DNA of 64,000 bases, taken from assembly GCF_016623585.1 (NCBI RefSeq), contig NZ_JAEHFY010000003.1, positions 124,001 through 188,000 on the forward strand. Reading direction: 5' to 3'. Shown here in pieces: positions 52,106 to 62,027 of the stretch. The notes beneath the pieces were generated by a model. That model worked only from the letters and a program-made list of their open reading frames with translations. It was not told where the DNA came from and searched no databases. The translations under genes and the position numbers were made by a program. This DNA comes from Pedobacter segetis (GTDB lineage Bacteria > Bacteroidota > Bacteroidia > Sphingobacteriales > Sphingobacteriaceae). Position 1 is the first letter of the stretch, and every line of letters begins with the position of its first letter.

Positions 52106-55100
52106 ATGGGTACATCATACAAAGAAAAAATTAAGCATCGAAACCTATGGCTAAAAAGCTTTGCCCTATTTTCTAATTTGTTTTTTTTTATCTATCAACC
52201 TTCTATCGCTCAAATAAAAATAGAAGCACCAATAACTATTGATAACGGATTGATTAACAATGAAGTTACGGCAATTCATCAAGATAAATTTGGCTTTTTA
52301 TGGTTTGGCACCAGGGGTGGCTTAAACCGTTACGATGGTTATGATTTTAAGATCATTAGATCAAGGCCGCAATCTAAAAACAACCTTTCTAATCAATCTG
52401 TTGAAGTTATAGCAGAAGACAAAGACCATAATTTATGGATCGGTACTAAAAGCGGCGGGCTAAACAGCTATAATCTGTTAAAAGATTCTATCGTTCATTA
52501 CCGCCCAACAGCCAATATTAAAATTCAAGAAATAAAATCATTAACTATTGATAGTTCTGGAACCTTGTTTATTGGTGCCACCCAAGGCCTCTTTACTTTA
52601 AAAAACGGTAAATTTAACAGTGTTAATAACAACAAATGGGGCGTTAAAGCACTAAAAGTAGATAGAAAGGGCCGTGTTTGGGTTGGTGCATTAAATGGGC
52701 TTTTCTTGTACGATCAACCCTCAAATTCTTTAGTCCCCGTAATCTTAGATAAGATACGTCCCAATATAACTTCCATAGCAATTGACGATGAAAAGGACGT
52801 TTTATACCTCGGTACATGGGATTCTGGTTTAGTAGAGTATAAAATAAATACTCAAACAACCACTCAGTTTCTTTTTAACAAAAACATTTCTAGCACTAAA
52901 CTAAGCAACAATACCTATAGGGTTTTTTTGGATAAAGATAAAAATCTTTGGGTTGGCTCTTGGGGCAATGGGCTAAAGAAGTTTAATATACATAACAAAA
53001 AATTTGAGAGCATTAAAATCAAACCAGATGATGTTCATAACACCAATTATGATATTGTTTTATCCATAGAGCAAGATAAGGCCGGTATTATTTGGGTAGG
53101 GGTTGATGGGGGAGGGGTATGCAAAATTAATCCGCTTAGGAAAAAATTTAAAACCATAACTTATTCTGAAGGGCAAGGCAAAGGCTTAACCAACACCCAT
53201 GTTACGGCTATTCATCAAGACGCAAGAAATGCGTTATGGATTGGTGCTAAAGACGGGGGCCTACTTTACAGTAAAGATGGTGTTGATTTTTCACAGAAAA
53301 CGGAACTATCTCCAGAGGCGGTTATAGGAACTTTTTTAGAAGATGAAGAAAAAGATTTATGGATCGGTTCATCAAGCGGATTATATATTTACCGCGACTT
53401 TTATAACAAAAGTAATAACGTTCTACATTTTAAAAACTTAAGCACTAATAAAGCTTTAAACGGATTAAAAGTAACGGCCCTCATTAAAGATCATCATCAA
53501 ACAATTTGGATAGGTACGCAAGATTTTGGTTTATTTAGGTTTAATGATGCTGATGGAGAAAAGCCAAATTTTATAAGATATGCCGATGAAGAAGGGCAAA
53601 AGGGAGCCTTGCAAAACCGAAGGATAAGCTGTTTATTGGTTGATCATCTTAATAGGCTTTGGGTAGGTACATATGATGGTTTGCACCTATATAACCCATT
53701 AAAAAATAATTTCGATGTTTTTAATACCGAAACAAACCAAAACAATACCATCTCAAACAATACGATTCTTACTTTGGCAGAAGACCATGCCGGCAATATT
53801 TGGATAGGTACGCAACAGGGCCTTAATAAGCTTAATTATCAAGATAGCGAACATTACAGCTTTAAAAGCTATTTTGAACAGGCCGGTTTCCCTAATGATT
53901 ATGTACATGCCATACTTGTTGATGAGTTGGATAACATTTGGATGAGTACCAATAGCGGGATTACCAAGCTAGTGGCCGAAACGCATAAATTTAGAAATTT
54001 CGATAAAAGAGACGGTGTTTCCTCAAATACGTTTTCAGAAAACTCATGTTTTTTGGCAAACGATGGTAAAATGTTTTTTGGGGGTATTTCTGGTCTAACT
54101 TATTTTTATCCGGATAGCATCCGTTTAAACCGTTATGCCCCGCCGGTATTTATTACAAATTTAACAATAAACAATACCGATATTGACGTAGGAGACAAAG
54201 TGTTGGGAGATAAGATCTTATCAAGGGCCTTGTTCTTAACAGATAAGATTACGCTTTCTTACAAAGAAGATATCGTTTCTCTGTCTTTTTCGGCATTAGA
54301 TTTCCACGCTTCGGATAAAAATCAGTACAGGTATAAACTAGATGGATTTGATAAAGAATGGGTGCAGGCAGGTAAAAGAAGGAGTGTAACTTATACAAAC
54401 TTGCCACCGGGATCTTATGTTTTTAAGGTTGAGGGGTCAAATAGCGATCAAATTTGGAACACCAAAGGCGCCGAACTTAAAATAGTGATTTTTCCACCGC
54501 CTTGGAGAACTTGGTGGGCCTATACGCTTTATTGCCTGGCAATTATTTTTCTGCTATGGCTATCAAGATCTAGCACATTATCTAGGATAAAACTTAAAAA
54601 CGATTTGCACATAGCTGATCTAAACTATAAAAAAGAGCATGAAATAACCGAAATAAAAAGTAGGTTTTTCGCCAATATTTCGCATGAGTTTAGAACACCC
54701 CTATCATTAATAATTGGGCCAATAGAAGGGTTAATGCAAGCAAAGAAATTTGATCCAGCTACTAAAACGGTGCTTCAAAAGGTACAAAACCAATCTAAAA
54801 GACTTTTAAGTTTAATTAATCAATTGCTAGATTATAACAAGGCCGAGGTTAACGCATTAAAGTTAAACGCTATCAACCAAGATATTTTACCAATTTTAAC
54901 GGAGGTTTATGAATCTTTTGCCGATGAGGCAAGCAGGAAAAAAATAGTGTATTTGTTTGAAACAAACCAGAAACAGATATTCCTCAACATCGATAAAAAC
55001 AAACTTGAGAATATAGTTTATAACCTTTTATCAAACGCATTTAAATTTACGCCAAACGGCGGTAGTATTGTTTTTAAAATAGCACTTAATGAGATAAGGG

Positions 55101-56176
55101 AAAAATGTGAAATCTCTGTTTCAGATTCTGGAAAAGGTATCAACAGCAATGATAAATCAAAAGTTTTTGATCGTTTTTATCAGGTTGCACAAGCAGAACC
55201 CGGCAAATATGCCGGCACAGGTATAGGTTTGGCTTTTGTAAAAGATTTGGTTGAGCTGCACCACGGAGAGATTGTGATAGAAGATAATGAACCATCGGGA
55301 ACCATCATTAAAGCCTCGTTTCCCTTTTCGGCATTTTTTAAGGATCTGCACCCACCAGCATTAACAAATGTTGCCCAAAAATATACTCTAAACCAAGGGA
55401 TAAGCGAACAGCCAATTCTTTTAGTGGTTGAAGATAACGAAGAGCTTAACCATTATATATCAGAAACCTTAAAAGCAATAGGTAGAGTTGTTTCTGCTAA
55501 AGACGGAAACGAAGGTTTTACAAAGGCTGCACAGATTATTCCGGATATTATAATAAGCGATGTAATGATGCCGATCAAAAATGGTTACCAACTATGTGCA
55601 CAGCTTAAGGCCGATAATAGGACATCGCACATCCCAATTATTCTTCTTACCGCAAAAAGCGATGACGAATCTCATTTAAAGGGTGTAAACCTAGGTGCAG
55701 ATAGTTATTTGGCCAAACCTTTTAACCCGGTAATATTAATATCGTACGTCAATAACCTAATTGAAAACCGTAAAAAACTAAAAGACCTTTTTGCGCACCG
55801 CTTAAACCTAGAGCCCAGTTTGGTAGAAGTAAATTCTGCAGAAGAAGAGTTTGTGAAAAAAACGATCGATTATATTGAAAAGCATATGGGCAAGGGTGAG
55901 TTTTCTATGGATGATATGGCGGCTTTTCTTAATATGAGCCGTTCTACATTTTACAGAAAACTAAAAGCATTAACCGGTATGTCTGGCACCTATTTTATAC
56001 GATTGATAAGGCTTAAAAGAAGTGCTCAGCTTTTGGCAACCGGAGAATACACCGTAAGTACAGCTGCTTATGAAGTTGGTTTTAGCGATCTTAAATACTT
56101 TAGAAAAAGCTTTCAAAACCATTTTGGGGTAAACCCCTCTAAATATGCAGAAACAGAGAATAACAAAATCAAATAA
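52106..56176 (+). CDS. Hybrid two-component sensor/regulator (HTCS) of the PUL
   Basis: The 1356-residue single-chain regulator has, in order: signal/anchor (about 15-36), a periplasmic two-bladed propeller sensor built of Reg_prop repeats (repeated IW(I/V)GT segments from about 60 to 690), a Y_Y_Y domain (about 730-795), a membrane helix (about 800-820), a HisKA domain (FFANISHEFRTP, phospho-His860), HATPase_c (NLLSNAFKF, DSGKGI, GTGIGLAFV), a receiver domain (ISDVMMP, phospho-Asp1152; Lys in LAKPF) and a C-terminal AraC-type HTH (about 1250-1345). HTCS proteins bind a defined oligosaccharide directly and activate the neighbouring PUL. All phosphorelay residues are present. It lies between the two GH43 genes. 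Confidence 0.95.
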   Translation: MGTSYKEKIKHRNLWLKSFALFSNLFFFIYQPSIAQIKIEAPITIDNGLINNEVTAIHQDKFGFLWFGTRGGLNRYDGYDFKIIRSRPQSKNNLSNQSVEVIAEDKDHNLWIGTKSGGLNSYNLLKDSIVHYRPTANIKIQEIKSLTIDSSGTLFIGATQGLFTLKNGKFNSVNNNKWGVKALKVDRKGRVWVGALNGLFLYDQPSNSLVPVILDKIRPNITSIAIDDEKDVLYLGTWDSGLVEYKINTQTTTQFLFNKNISSTKLSNNTYRVFLDKDKNLWVGSWGNGLKKFNIHNKKFESIKIKPDDVHNTNYDIVLSIEQDKAGIIWVGVDGGGVCKINPLRKKFKTITYSEGQGKGLTNTHVTAIHQDARNALWIGAKDGGLLYSKDGVDFSQKTELSPEAVIGTFLEDEEKDLWIGSSSGLYIYRDFYNKSNNVLHFKNLSTNKALNGLKVTALIKDHHQTIWIGTQDFGLFRFNDADGEKPNFIRYADEEGQKGALQNRRISCLLVDHLNRLWVGTYDGLHLYNPLKNNFDVFNTETNQNNTISNNTILTLAEDHAGNIWIGTQQGLNKLNYQDSEHYSFKSYFEQAGFPNDYVHAILVDELDNIWMSTNSGITKLVAETHKFRNFDKRDGVSSNTFSENSCFLANDGKMFFGGISGLTYFYPDSIRLNRYAPPVFITNLTINNTDIDVGDKVLGDKILSRALFLTDKITLSYKEDIVSLSFSALDFHASDKNQYRYKLDGFDKEWVQAGKRRSVTYTNLPPGSYVFKVEGSNSDQIWNTKGAELKIVIFPPPWRTWWAYTLYCLAIIFLLWLSRSSTLSRIKLKNDLHIADLNYKKEHEITEIKSRFFANISHEFRTPLSLIIGPIEGLMQAKKFDPATKTVLQKVQNQSKRLLSLINQLLDYNKAEVNALKLNAINQDILPILTEVYESFADEASRKKIVYLFETNQKQIFLNIDKNKLENIVYNLLSNAFKFTPNGGSIVFKIALNEIREKCEISVSDSGKGINSNDKSKVFDRFYQVAQAEPGKYAGTGIGLAFVKDLVELHHGEIVIEDNEPSGTIIKASFPFSAFFKDLHPPALTNVAQKYTLNQGISEQPILLVVEDNEELNHYISETLKAIGRVVSAKDGNEGFTKAAQIIPDIIISDVMMPIKNGYQLCAQLKADNRTSHIPIILLTAKSDDESHLKGVNLGADSYLAKPFNPVILISYVNNLIENRKKLKDLFAHRLNLEPSLVEVNSAEEEFVKKTIDYIEKHMGKGEFSMDDMAAFLNMSRSTFYRKLKALTGMSGTYFIRLIRLKRSAQLLATGEYTVSTAAYEVGFSDLKYFRKSFQNHFGVNPSKYAETENNKIK

Positions 56177-56465
56177 GTCTTTTAAAACATGATTTATATC
56201 TATAAACCATGCTCAAAACACATTTGAACCCCTAAACCCTCAGCTTTGATTTCCTAGACCCCCTATTAAATCTGCTTTAAAATCTATACTTGTAACAGGA
56301 AAATCAAACGTTTCCTAACAACCAATTTTATCCTTTAAATAGCAGTTCTTAAGTCAGGTGTTTTTTTGTTTATAAACCATTTACTTTTAGTAAAACCATT
56401 TTTAAGCATAAACCCAAAATGTAAGATATGCTTTTTAAGGTTAACCGAGTTTAATCATTGTTTAT
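56177..56465. other. Regulator-regulator gap with repeated TATAAACCAT
   Basis: The 289-base gap between the HTCS and AraC genes has no gene. TATAAACCAT occurs at 56201-56210 and again at 56371-56380, and its first nine bases recur 19 bases before the susC start (62992-63000). This could be a regulator site, but the motif is AT-rich. Confidence 0.35.
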
Positions 56466-57371
56466 ATGAATTCAGATTCTACAAATTTCAAGAAAGACGG
56501 TTTTGATGGCCAAAAAAAACTTGTGTTACCAAAGTCTGTGATCAGCAAATTTTGCTTAAATAATTCTTTAATCAATAAGGCCTTTGTTACGGATATAGGC
56601 TACTATCCAAAAGCAAAATATCATTATATGGAGAGGCCCAAAGGTGCGCAACAGAATGTACTAATTTATTGTGTTGAAGGAAGGGGAGAAATAATTATTG
56701 AGCAAAAGGCATCTGTTATTACGGCGGGTAATTTTTTTTTAATACCTAACGGTAAACCGCATACTTACAGGGCAGACCCAGAAAACCCTTGGACAATTTA
56801 CTGGTGCCATTTTTCGGGAGAGCAAACCGATCGGATAATACAACAGATCAATGATAAGTATGGGGCCTTTAAGGCCGGTGTTAGCTATAACGATGCAAGG
56901 ATTGATCTTTTTGAAAAAATTTTTAACACCTTAGAGATAGACTATAGTTTTGAAAGCGTAAGTTATGCCAATTTGATTTTTATTCAGTTTTTGTCCCTTT
57001 TTCTATTTGCAGAAAAACTTAACCCAAGTTTTATCGATAACGATGTAGATCTTATCCAAAAATCAATCAAGTTTATGGAGAAAAACATGGATAAATCTTT
57101 AACAATAAATGATTTAACAAACCATATCAATGTTTCGCCAAGTCATTATTCTAGCGTTTTTAAAAAGAAAACAGGTTTTTCTCCAATTGAGTATTTGAAC
57201 AGGTTAAAAATTCATAAAGCTTGTTATTACCTGCAGTTCACAAACCTTAGAATAAAAGAGATTGCCTATAAGGTAGGTATTGATGATCAGTATTATTTTT
57301 CAAGGTTGTTCAATAAAACAATGGAATTTTCTCCTTCGGTTTATAGAGAGCAAAATTTGTCGTTAAAATAA
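56466..57371 (+). CDS. AraC-family transcriptional regulator with cupin sensor
   Basis: The 301-residue protein has an N-terminal AraC-type cupin (about residues 40-160: QNVLIYCVEGRGEIIIEQK, FFLIPNGKPHTYRA, WTIYWCHFSGEQ) and a C-terminal double HTH (about 200-295: LTINDLTNHINVSPSHYSSVFKKKTGFSPIEYLNRLKIHKACYYL, then IKEIAYKVGIDDQYYFSRLFNK). Such regulators bind a mono- or disaccharide. It lies next to the HTCS, so the locus has two sugar-responsive regulators. A terminator follows at 57393. Confidence 0.92.
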   Translation: MNSDSTNFKKDGFDGQKKLVLPKSVISKFCLNNSLINKAFVTDIGYYPKAKYHYMERPKGAQQNVLIYCVEGRGEIIIEQKASVITAGNFFLIPNGKPHTYRADPENPWTIYWCHFSGEQTDRIIQQINDKYGAFKAGVSYNDARIDLFEKIFNTLEIDYSFESVSYANLIFIQFLSLFLFAEKLNPSFIDNDVDLIQKSIKFMEKNMDKSLTINDLTNHINVSPSHYSSVFKKKTGFSPIEYLNRLKIHKACYYLQFTNLRIKEIAYKVGIDDQYYFSRLFNKTMEFSPSVYREQNLSLK

Positions 57372-57392
57372 ATTTGGTTTGGGTTAGTAGTA

Positions 57393-57426
57393 AGGGATGG
57401 TTTTTATAAACTGTCCCTTTTTTATT
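57393..57426 (+). terminator. Terminator after the AraC regulator gene
   Basis: Arms AGGGATGGTTT (57393-57403) and AAACTGTCCCT (57408-57418) pair over 11 bases with two wobbles around TTAT, followed by TTTTTTATTTTT. Confidence 0.8.
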
Positions 57427-57567
57427 TTTATATAGTAAGATAATCTATTTTTTTTGTTTAATTGTCTATTCCTCATCTGGTTTTTTGCCTTTAGATTTGG
57501 GCATAACCTTTAGATTAAAATAATATATTCATAAAGCTTTGTATCAGTTTATCAATCAAATAATTAA

Positions 57568-58668
57568 ATGAGAAAAATTAGGGTTTGGGGTTTGTTGTTG
57601 GGTTTATTTACGTCAATTGTTTCTTTGCAACTTTCTTGTAAAACAAAAAGTTCATCTGCTGTCTTAAACAGAAACTTAAACCAAGATTCTGTTGCTCCGT
57701 TACAAACAAAAATTTATCCCGATAGGTTGTGGAGAGACACCAATGGAAACCCTATTAATGCCCATAGTGCGGGCATTTACTATGAAAAAGGTTACTATTA
57801 TTGGTACGGCGAGCATAAATTAGAGCGTACTTCAGAAACTAAAGGGCATACAGATGGTGGGATGCATGCCTACAGATCAAAAGATTTAATAAACTGGGAA
57901 GATTTAGGCTTAGTGCTTTCTGTTGATTATAAAAACAAAAACGCAGATATGGCCTATGGTTGTATCTTTCAAAGACCAAAAGTGGTTTATAATGCTAAGA
58001 CCAAAAAATATGTCGCTTTTTTTAAACTGTATTTAAAAGGCGTTGGGTATGGGGTTTGCCACACGGGTGTTGCAACCGCAGATCATCCCCAAGGGCCGTT
58101 TACCTATAGCCATAAATTTTTAGCAAGTTCCCAAAACGGTTCTGGCGATTTTGCACTTTACCAAGATGAAAAAGGTAATTTATATCACTTTACTGTGCGC
58201 AAATCAGACAGGGTTTTTGTAAAAGCAAGAATGACAGATGATTACATGAACCCCGCTACAGAATATTTGCCATGTAAAGGGGTTACCGTAAGCACAGAGG
58301 GCCCAGCCATATTCTATAGCTCAGGGACTTACCATTTGTTAGGCTCTGGCTCTACCGGCTGGAACCCAAATCCGGCAAGATATTTTACCAGCAAAAGTTT
58401 AGAAGGGCCTTGGGTAAACGAGGGAAACCCTTGTTCTGGCATAAACCCTATCAGTAATTTAGGCCCAGAGAAAACATACGATGGTCAATCAACCTTTATC
58501 GTGAAAATTGAAGGAAAAAGCAACCAGTACATTGCACTGTTTGATGTTTGGAAACCAAAGGATATTTATAACTCTAAATATATTTGGCTACCATTCAAAT
58601 TGAAAAACGATAAGATGCAGATCAGCTGGATCGATAGCTGGAATATGGATTGGTACCATAAAAATTAA
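57568..58668 (+). CDS. GH43-type lipoprotein, exo-beta-1,3-galactanase-like (copy 2)
   Basis: The 366-residue lipoprotein (lipobox LQLSC, Cys24) is a paralogue of the protein at 50722-51804. It keeps the full galactanase-like N-terminal motif NPINAHSAGIYYEKGYYYWYGE (His66, Glu82), IFQRPKVVYN, TEGPAIFY (Glu244) and DGQSTFIV (Gln307). In the fungal and clostridial enzymes I remember the residue before RPK as Glu, whereas both proteins here have Gln136. That may mark a separate specificity. The predicted action is release of galactose from beta-1,3-galactan ends. galM follows after 46 bases, so the two are probably co-transcribed. Confidence 0.85.
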   Translation: MRKIRVWGLLLGLFTSIVSLQLSCKTKSSSAVLNRNLNQDSVAPLQTKIYPDRLWRDTNGNPINAHSAGIYYEKGYYYWYGEHKLERTSETKGHTDGGMHAYRSKDLINWEDLGLVLSVDYKNKNADMAYGCIFQRPKVVYNAKTKKYVAFFKLYLKGVGYGVCHTGVATADHPQGPFTYSHKFLASSQNGSGDFALYQDEKGNLYHFTVRKSDRVFVKARMTDDYMNPATEYLPCKGVTVSTEGPAIFYSSGTYHLLGSGSTGWNPNPARYFTSKSLEGPWVNEGNPCSGINPISNLGPEKTYDGQSTFIVKIEGKSNQYIALFDVWKPKDIYNSKYIWLPFKLKNDKMQISWIDSWNMDWYHKN

Positions 58669-58714
58669 CCAAATCTTTTATTTAAAATACTTTACCATAA
58701 ATTGAAATGGTTTT

Positions 58715-59734
58715 ATGAATGTTATGAAAGCAGGAGGTTGTTTAACCTTTAAAACAAGTTTAGAACAGGTTTCCTTAAAAACCAATTATGGCGAAGTGGT
58801 AGTAACAAACGCAGGTGCTTCTGTAATCGCAATAAGAATTCCGGATAAAAATGGGGTATTAGAAAACATAGTATTGAGCTATGATAAAATTTCTAGCTAT
58901 TTATGCAACCCTATGTACTTGGGCAGCACAGTTGGCAGAGTTGCCGGGCGGATCGCTTCTGGCCAATTTAAAATGGCGGATCGCACAGTATCATTAACAA
59001 AAAACGAAAAATCTGTAAACCATTTGCATGGAGGTTTTAGTGGCTTTAGCAATAAAATCTTTAAAACAGAAAATGTATCGGCAGGTACTGATAGTGCTGG
59101 CGTTGAGTTTTATTATTGTAGCGAAGATGGGGAAGAGGGATACCCTGGGAAGGTAGAGTTAAGGGTTAAGTATGTTTTTGTAAACAATAAGCTTACCATA
59201 TTTTATAATGCGGTTACCAATGCACCAACACCTTTAAATTTAACCAATCATTGTTATTTTAACCTATCTGGCAACAAAAACAAAGCTTTGCAACAACAGC
59301 TTTTTATTGCAGCTAGTAATGTTTTAGAAACCGATGCAGATTATATACCTACGGGTTATTTAACTCCGGTAAAAAACTCGCCTCATGATTTCAATGATCC
59401 AAAAGCCATATCAAAAGATAAGTCAAAATTGTATTCTGGTGTTTATAACGAGTATTTTGTACTAGATAAATCTTTAGGCCCGGCTGCAACAATTTATGAT
59501 GAGGATAGCGGAAGAAAATTGAAAATAGATACTAATTACCCTGGGATACAGTTTTATTCTGGAGATTATTTAGAAAATGATTTCAGACCGTGTGAAGGTA
59601 TATGTTTAGAGGCTCAGCATTACCCAGATGCTGTAAACCGTCCAAATTTCCCCCCAATTATTGTTAAACCCGGAGATACTTACCAGCACTTTATCAGTTA
59701 CAGTTTTTCTGTGCAAGAAAACGGTATTCAATAA
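58715..59734 (+). CDS. galM: Aldose 1-epimerase
   Basis: The 339-residue galactose-mutarotase-fold enzyme has VNHLHGGFSGF, NLTNHCYFNLSG (catalytic His) and GICLEAQHYPDAVN (catalytic Glu), then a PGDTYQHFISYSF C-terminus. It interconverts alpha and beta anomers of galactose or glucose and fits the use of beta-galactose released by the GH43 enzymes. There is no clear signal peptide, so cytoplasmic action is likely. It starts 46 bases after the second GH43 gene. Confidence 0.93.
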   Translation: MNVMKAGGCLTFKTSLEQVSLKTNYGEVVVTNAGASVIAIRIPDKNGVLENIVLSYDKISSYLCNPMYLGSTVGRVAGRIASGQFKMADRTVSLTKNEKSVNHLHGGFSGFSNKIFKTENVSAGTDSAGVEFYYCSEDGEEGYPGKVELRVKYVFVNNKLTIFYNAVTNAPTPLNLTNHCYFNLSGNKNKALQQQLFIAASNVLETDADYIPTGYLTPVKNSPHDFNDPKAISKDKSKLYSGVYNEYFVLDKSLGPAATIYDEDSGRKLKIDTNYPGIQFYSGDYLENDFRPCEGICLEAQHYPDAVNRPNFPPIIVKPGDTYQHFISYSFSVQENGIQ

Positions 59735-59918
59735 ATAGTTGTGGGTAACAATATGGTTATAAATTAAAGTAAAGTTAAAATGCCCCCATTTTTTGATCAA
59801 TTTACGTATCTCTTAAAACAATAGAAAAGCTAATTTTAGGTTTATAAGCTTAGCAATTAAATCCCCATCAGGTTACCTTGTAATGCTAAAGGTTAAAACC
59901 ACATCCAAATTAAAAAAA

Positions 59919-62027
59919 ATGAAGTTTAGAAATTATAGATCCTGTTTTAAAGTTTGCTTTGTAGTGTATTTAATTGGTATTGCAACTGTTTATGCCCAAA
60001 CTAGCATAAAACCACTTAAAAAGCCAAATATCATTTACATTTTAACAGATGATTTAGGTTACGGGGATGTAGGTGCATTTTTTCAAAATTTACGACAAAA
60101 AACTAATGATAGATCAGAGCCTTGGACTGTAACCCCCCATCTAGATAATATGGCAATTGAAGGGGCAATGCTTACCAACCATTATGTTGGTGCACCGGTT
60201 TGCGCACCATCAAGGGCATCTTTACTCTCTGGGCTTAGCCAGGGGCATGCCAATGTGAGGGATAACCAGTTTGACAAAGCAATTGCAGATAATTATACCC
60301 TAGGCAATGTATTACAAGCGGCCGGTTATACAACTGCCGCAATCGGAAAGTGGGGGCTGCAGGGAAATAAAAAGTGGGACAAAGATGCAGAGAAATGGCC
60401 TGCATATCCTTTAAAAAGAGGTTTTGATTATTATATGGGTTACGTTGGGCATGGCGATGGGCATGAGCATTATCCAAAAGAAGGGCCAAGTAAAATGTAC
60501 AATGGTGGGCCAAAAAAGGTTTATGAGGGTTACAAGGAAATTAGCCAAACTTTAGATAAATGTTATACCGGAGATTTATTTACAGCCTATGCTAAAAAGT
60601 ACATAGTAGATCATACAAAAGGCAAAGAGAAAGAGAAACCTTTTTTTATGTATTTGGCCTTTGATACACCACATGCAGTTTTAGAGCTTCCAACACAGGC
60701 ATACCCTAAAGGCTTTGGTTTAAGGGGTGGTTTGCAATGGACGGGCAAGCCTGGAGCCATGATAAATACCGCTTCTGGAGAGGTTGATTCTTGGATGGAT
60801 CCATTTTATAGCAATGCAACTTATGATGATGATAAAAACCCCGCAACGCCCGAAGTGCCTTGGCCTAACGTTTATAAAAGATATGCAACCATTACCAAAA
60901 GAATTGATAACCAAGTGAATGACATTTTGGTGCTTTTAAAAGATTTAGGAATAGACCAAAATACATTGGTTGTTTTTTCATCAGACAATGGCCCATCAAT
61001 AGAATCTTATTTAAAAGAACCATACAGGGCCGATTTTTTTAACAGTTTTGGCCCCTTTGACGGGATTAAAAGAGACATTTTAGAGGGAGGAATGAGGGAA
61101 CCAACCATTGCTTGGTGGCCTGGCCATATAGCTGCAAGGCAGGTAATTAACAGCCCAAGTATCTCTTATGATTGGCTGCCAACATTTACAGACGTAGCAG
61201 GGCTCTCTGCACCTGTTAACACAGATGGTGTTTCTTTACTGCCTTCTTTAACAAATACGGGCAAACAAGATACAAGTTTGATCTATTCTGAATATTTTGA
61301 AAATGGCAAAACACCCAACTATTTAGATTTTGCCAGCAATAACAGAGGAAGGCTAAGAAAGCAAACTCAAATGTACAGATATGGTAATTACGTAGGTGTG
61401 CGTTATGATATTAAAAGCGCTGACGATGATTTTGAAATTTATAATGTAGTGAACGATCCAAAGCAATCAAAAAATTTGGCGGCTAGTATGCCCCAGTTAC
61501 AAAATTATTTAAAGAATAGGGTTTTAGAAGTTCGTATGCCAGATAGTACTGCCATGCGGCCTTATGATAGTACGGCAATTGCTGCAATTACTGATGAAAT
61601 GTTTACCAAAGGCTTATCATGCAAAAATTTTGACAACCCTGGCCCTTGGATAAGCAAGATAAGCAATCAAAAAGCCAATGGAGAAAGCGTTGTTAAAACT
61701 GTTGACCCATCAAAATTTATTGCTAAGAAACCACAGCTATTGCTTTACCAAGGTTATATAAATGCCCCTACCGATGGAAAATATACATTTTACCTTAAAG
61801 CCTCTAATAAAGCATTTGTAAAAATACACGATGCAAATGTGATAGATGCAGATTATGGATATAAAGGAGGAGAAAGCAGAGAATCTAGCATTAATTTAAA
61901 AGCAGGGCTGCACCCCATAAAAATTTATTTTCTTTACCGCCCTAATATTGTTAATAAACTAAACATATCGTGGGAAGGGCCATCTACCTCAAAAGAAAGC
62001 ATTAACCAAACGGTTTATCTACATTAA
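59919..62027 (+). CDS. Type I sulfatase with PA14-like C-terminal domain
   Basis: The start is taken at ATG 59919 (702 residues), giving a compact signal peptide ending TVYAQ. An ATG at 59883 would add 12 residues. Sulfatase signatures are IYILTDDLGYGDV (metal Asp pair), the formylglycine site VCAPSRASLLSG (Cys95) and SSDNGP, followed by a fold-typical EGGMREPTI. It therefore needs a formylglycine-generating enzyme, which is not in the window. The C-terminal ~120 residues (LLLYQGYINAPTDGKYTFYLKASNKAFVKIHD…GLHPIKIYFLYRP) are PA14-like and probably bind carbohydrate. The product is extracytoplasmic and is predicted to remove sulfate from the PUL substrate. Confidence 0.88.
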   Translation: MKFRNYRSCFKVCFVVYLIGIATVYAQTSIKPLKKPNIIYILTDDLGYGDVGAFFQNLRQKTNDRSEPWTVTPHLDNMAIEGAMLTNHYVGAPVCAPSRASLLSGLSQGHANVRDNQFDKAIADNYTLGNVLQAAGYTTAAIGKWGLQGNKKWDKDAEKWPAYPLKRGFDYYMGYVGHGDGHEHYPKEGPSKMYNGGPKKVYEGYKEISQTLDKCYTGDLFTAYAKKYIVDHTKGKEKEKPFFMYLAFDTPHAVLELPTQAYPKGFGLRGGLQWTGKPGAMINTASGEVDSWMDPFYSNATYDDDKNPATPEVPWPNVYKRYATITKRIDNQVNDILVLLKDLGIDQNTLVVFSSDNGPSIESYLKEPYRADFFNSFGPFDGIKRDILEGGMREPTIAWWPGHIAARQVINSPSISYDWLPTFTDVAGLSAPVNTDGVSLLPSLTNTGKQDTSLIYSEYFENGKTPNYLDFASNNRGRLRKQTQMYRYGNYVGVRYDIKSADDDFEIYNVVNDPKQSKNLAASMPQLQNYLKNRVLEVRMPDSTAMRPYDSTAIAAITDEMFTKGLSCKNFDNPGPWISKISNQKANGESVVKTVDPSKFIAKKPQLLLYQGYINAPTDGKYTFYLKASNKAFVKIHDANVIDADYGYKGGESRESSINLKAGLHPIKIYFLYRPNIVNKLNISWEGPSTSKESINQTVYLH

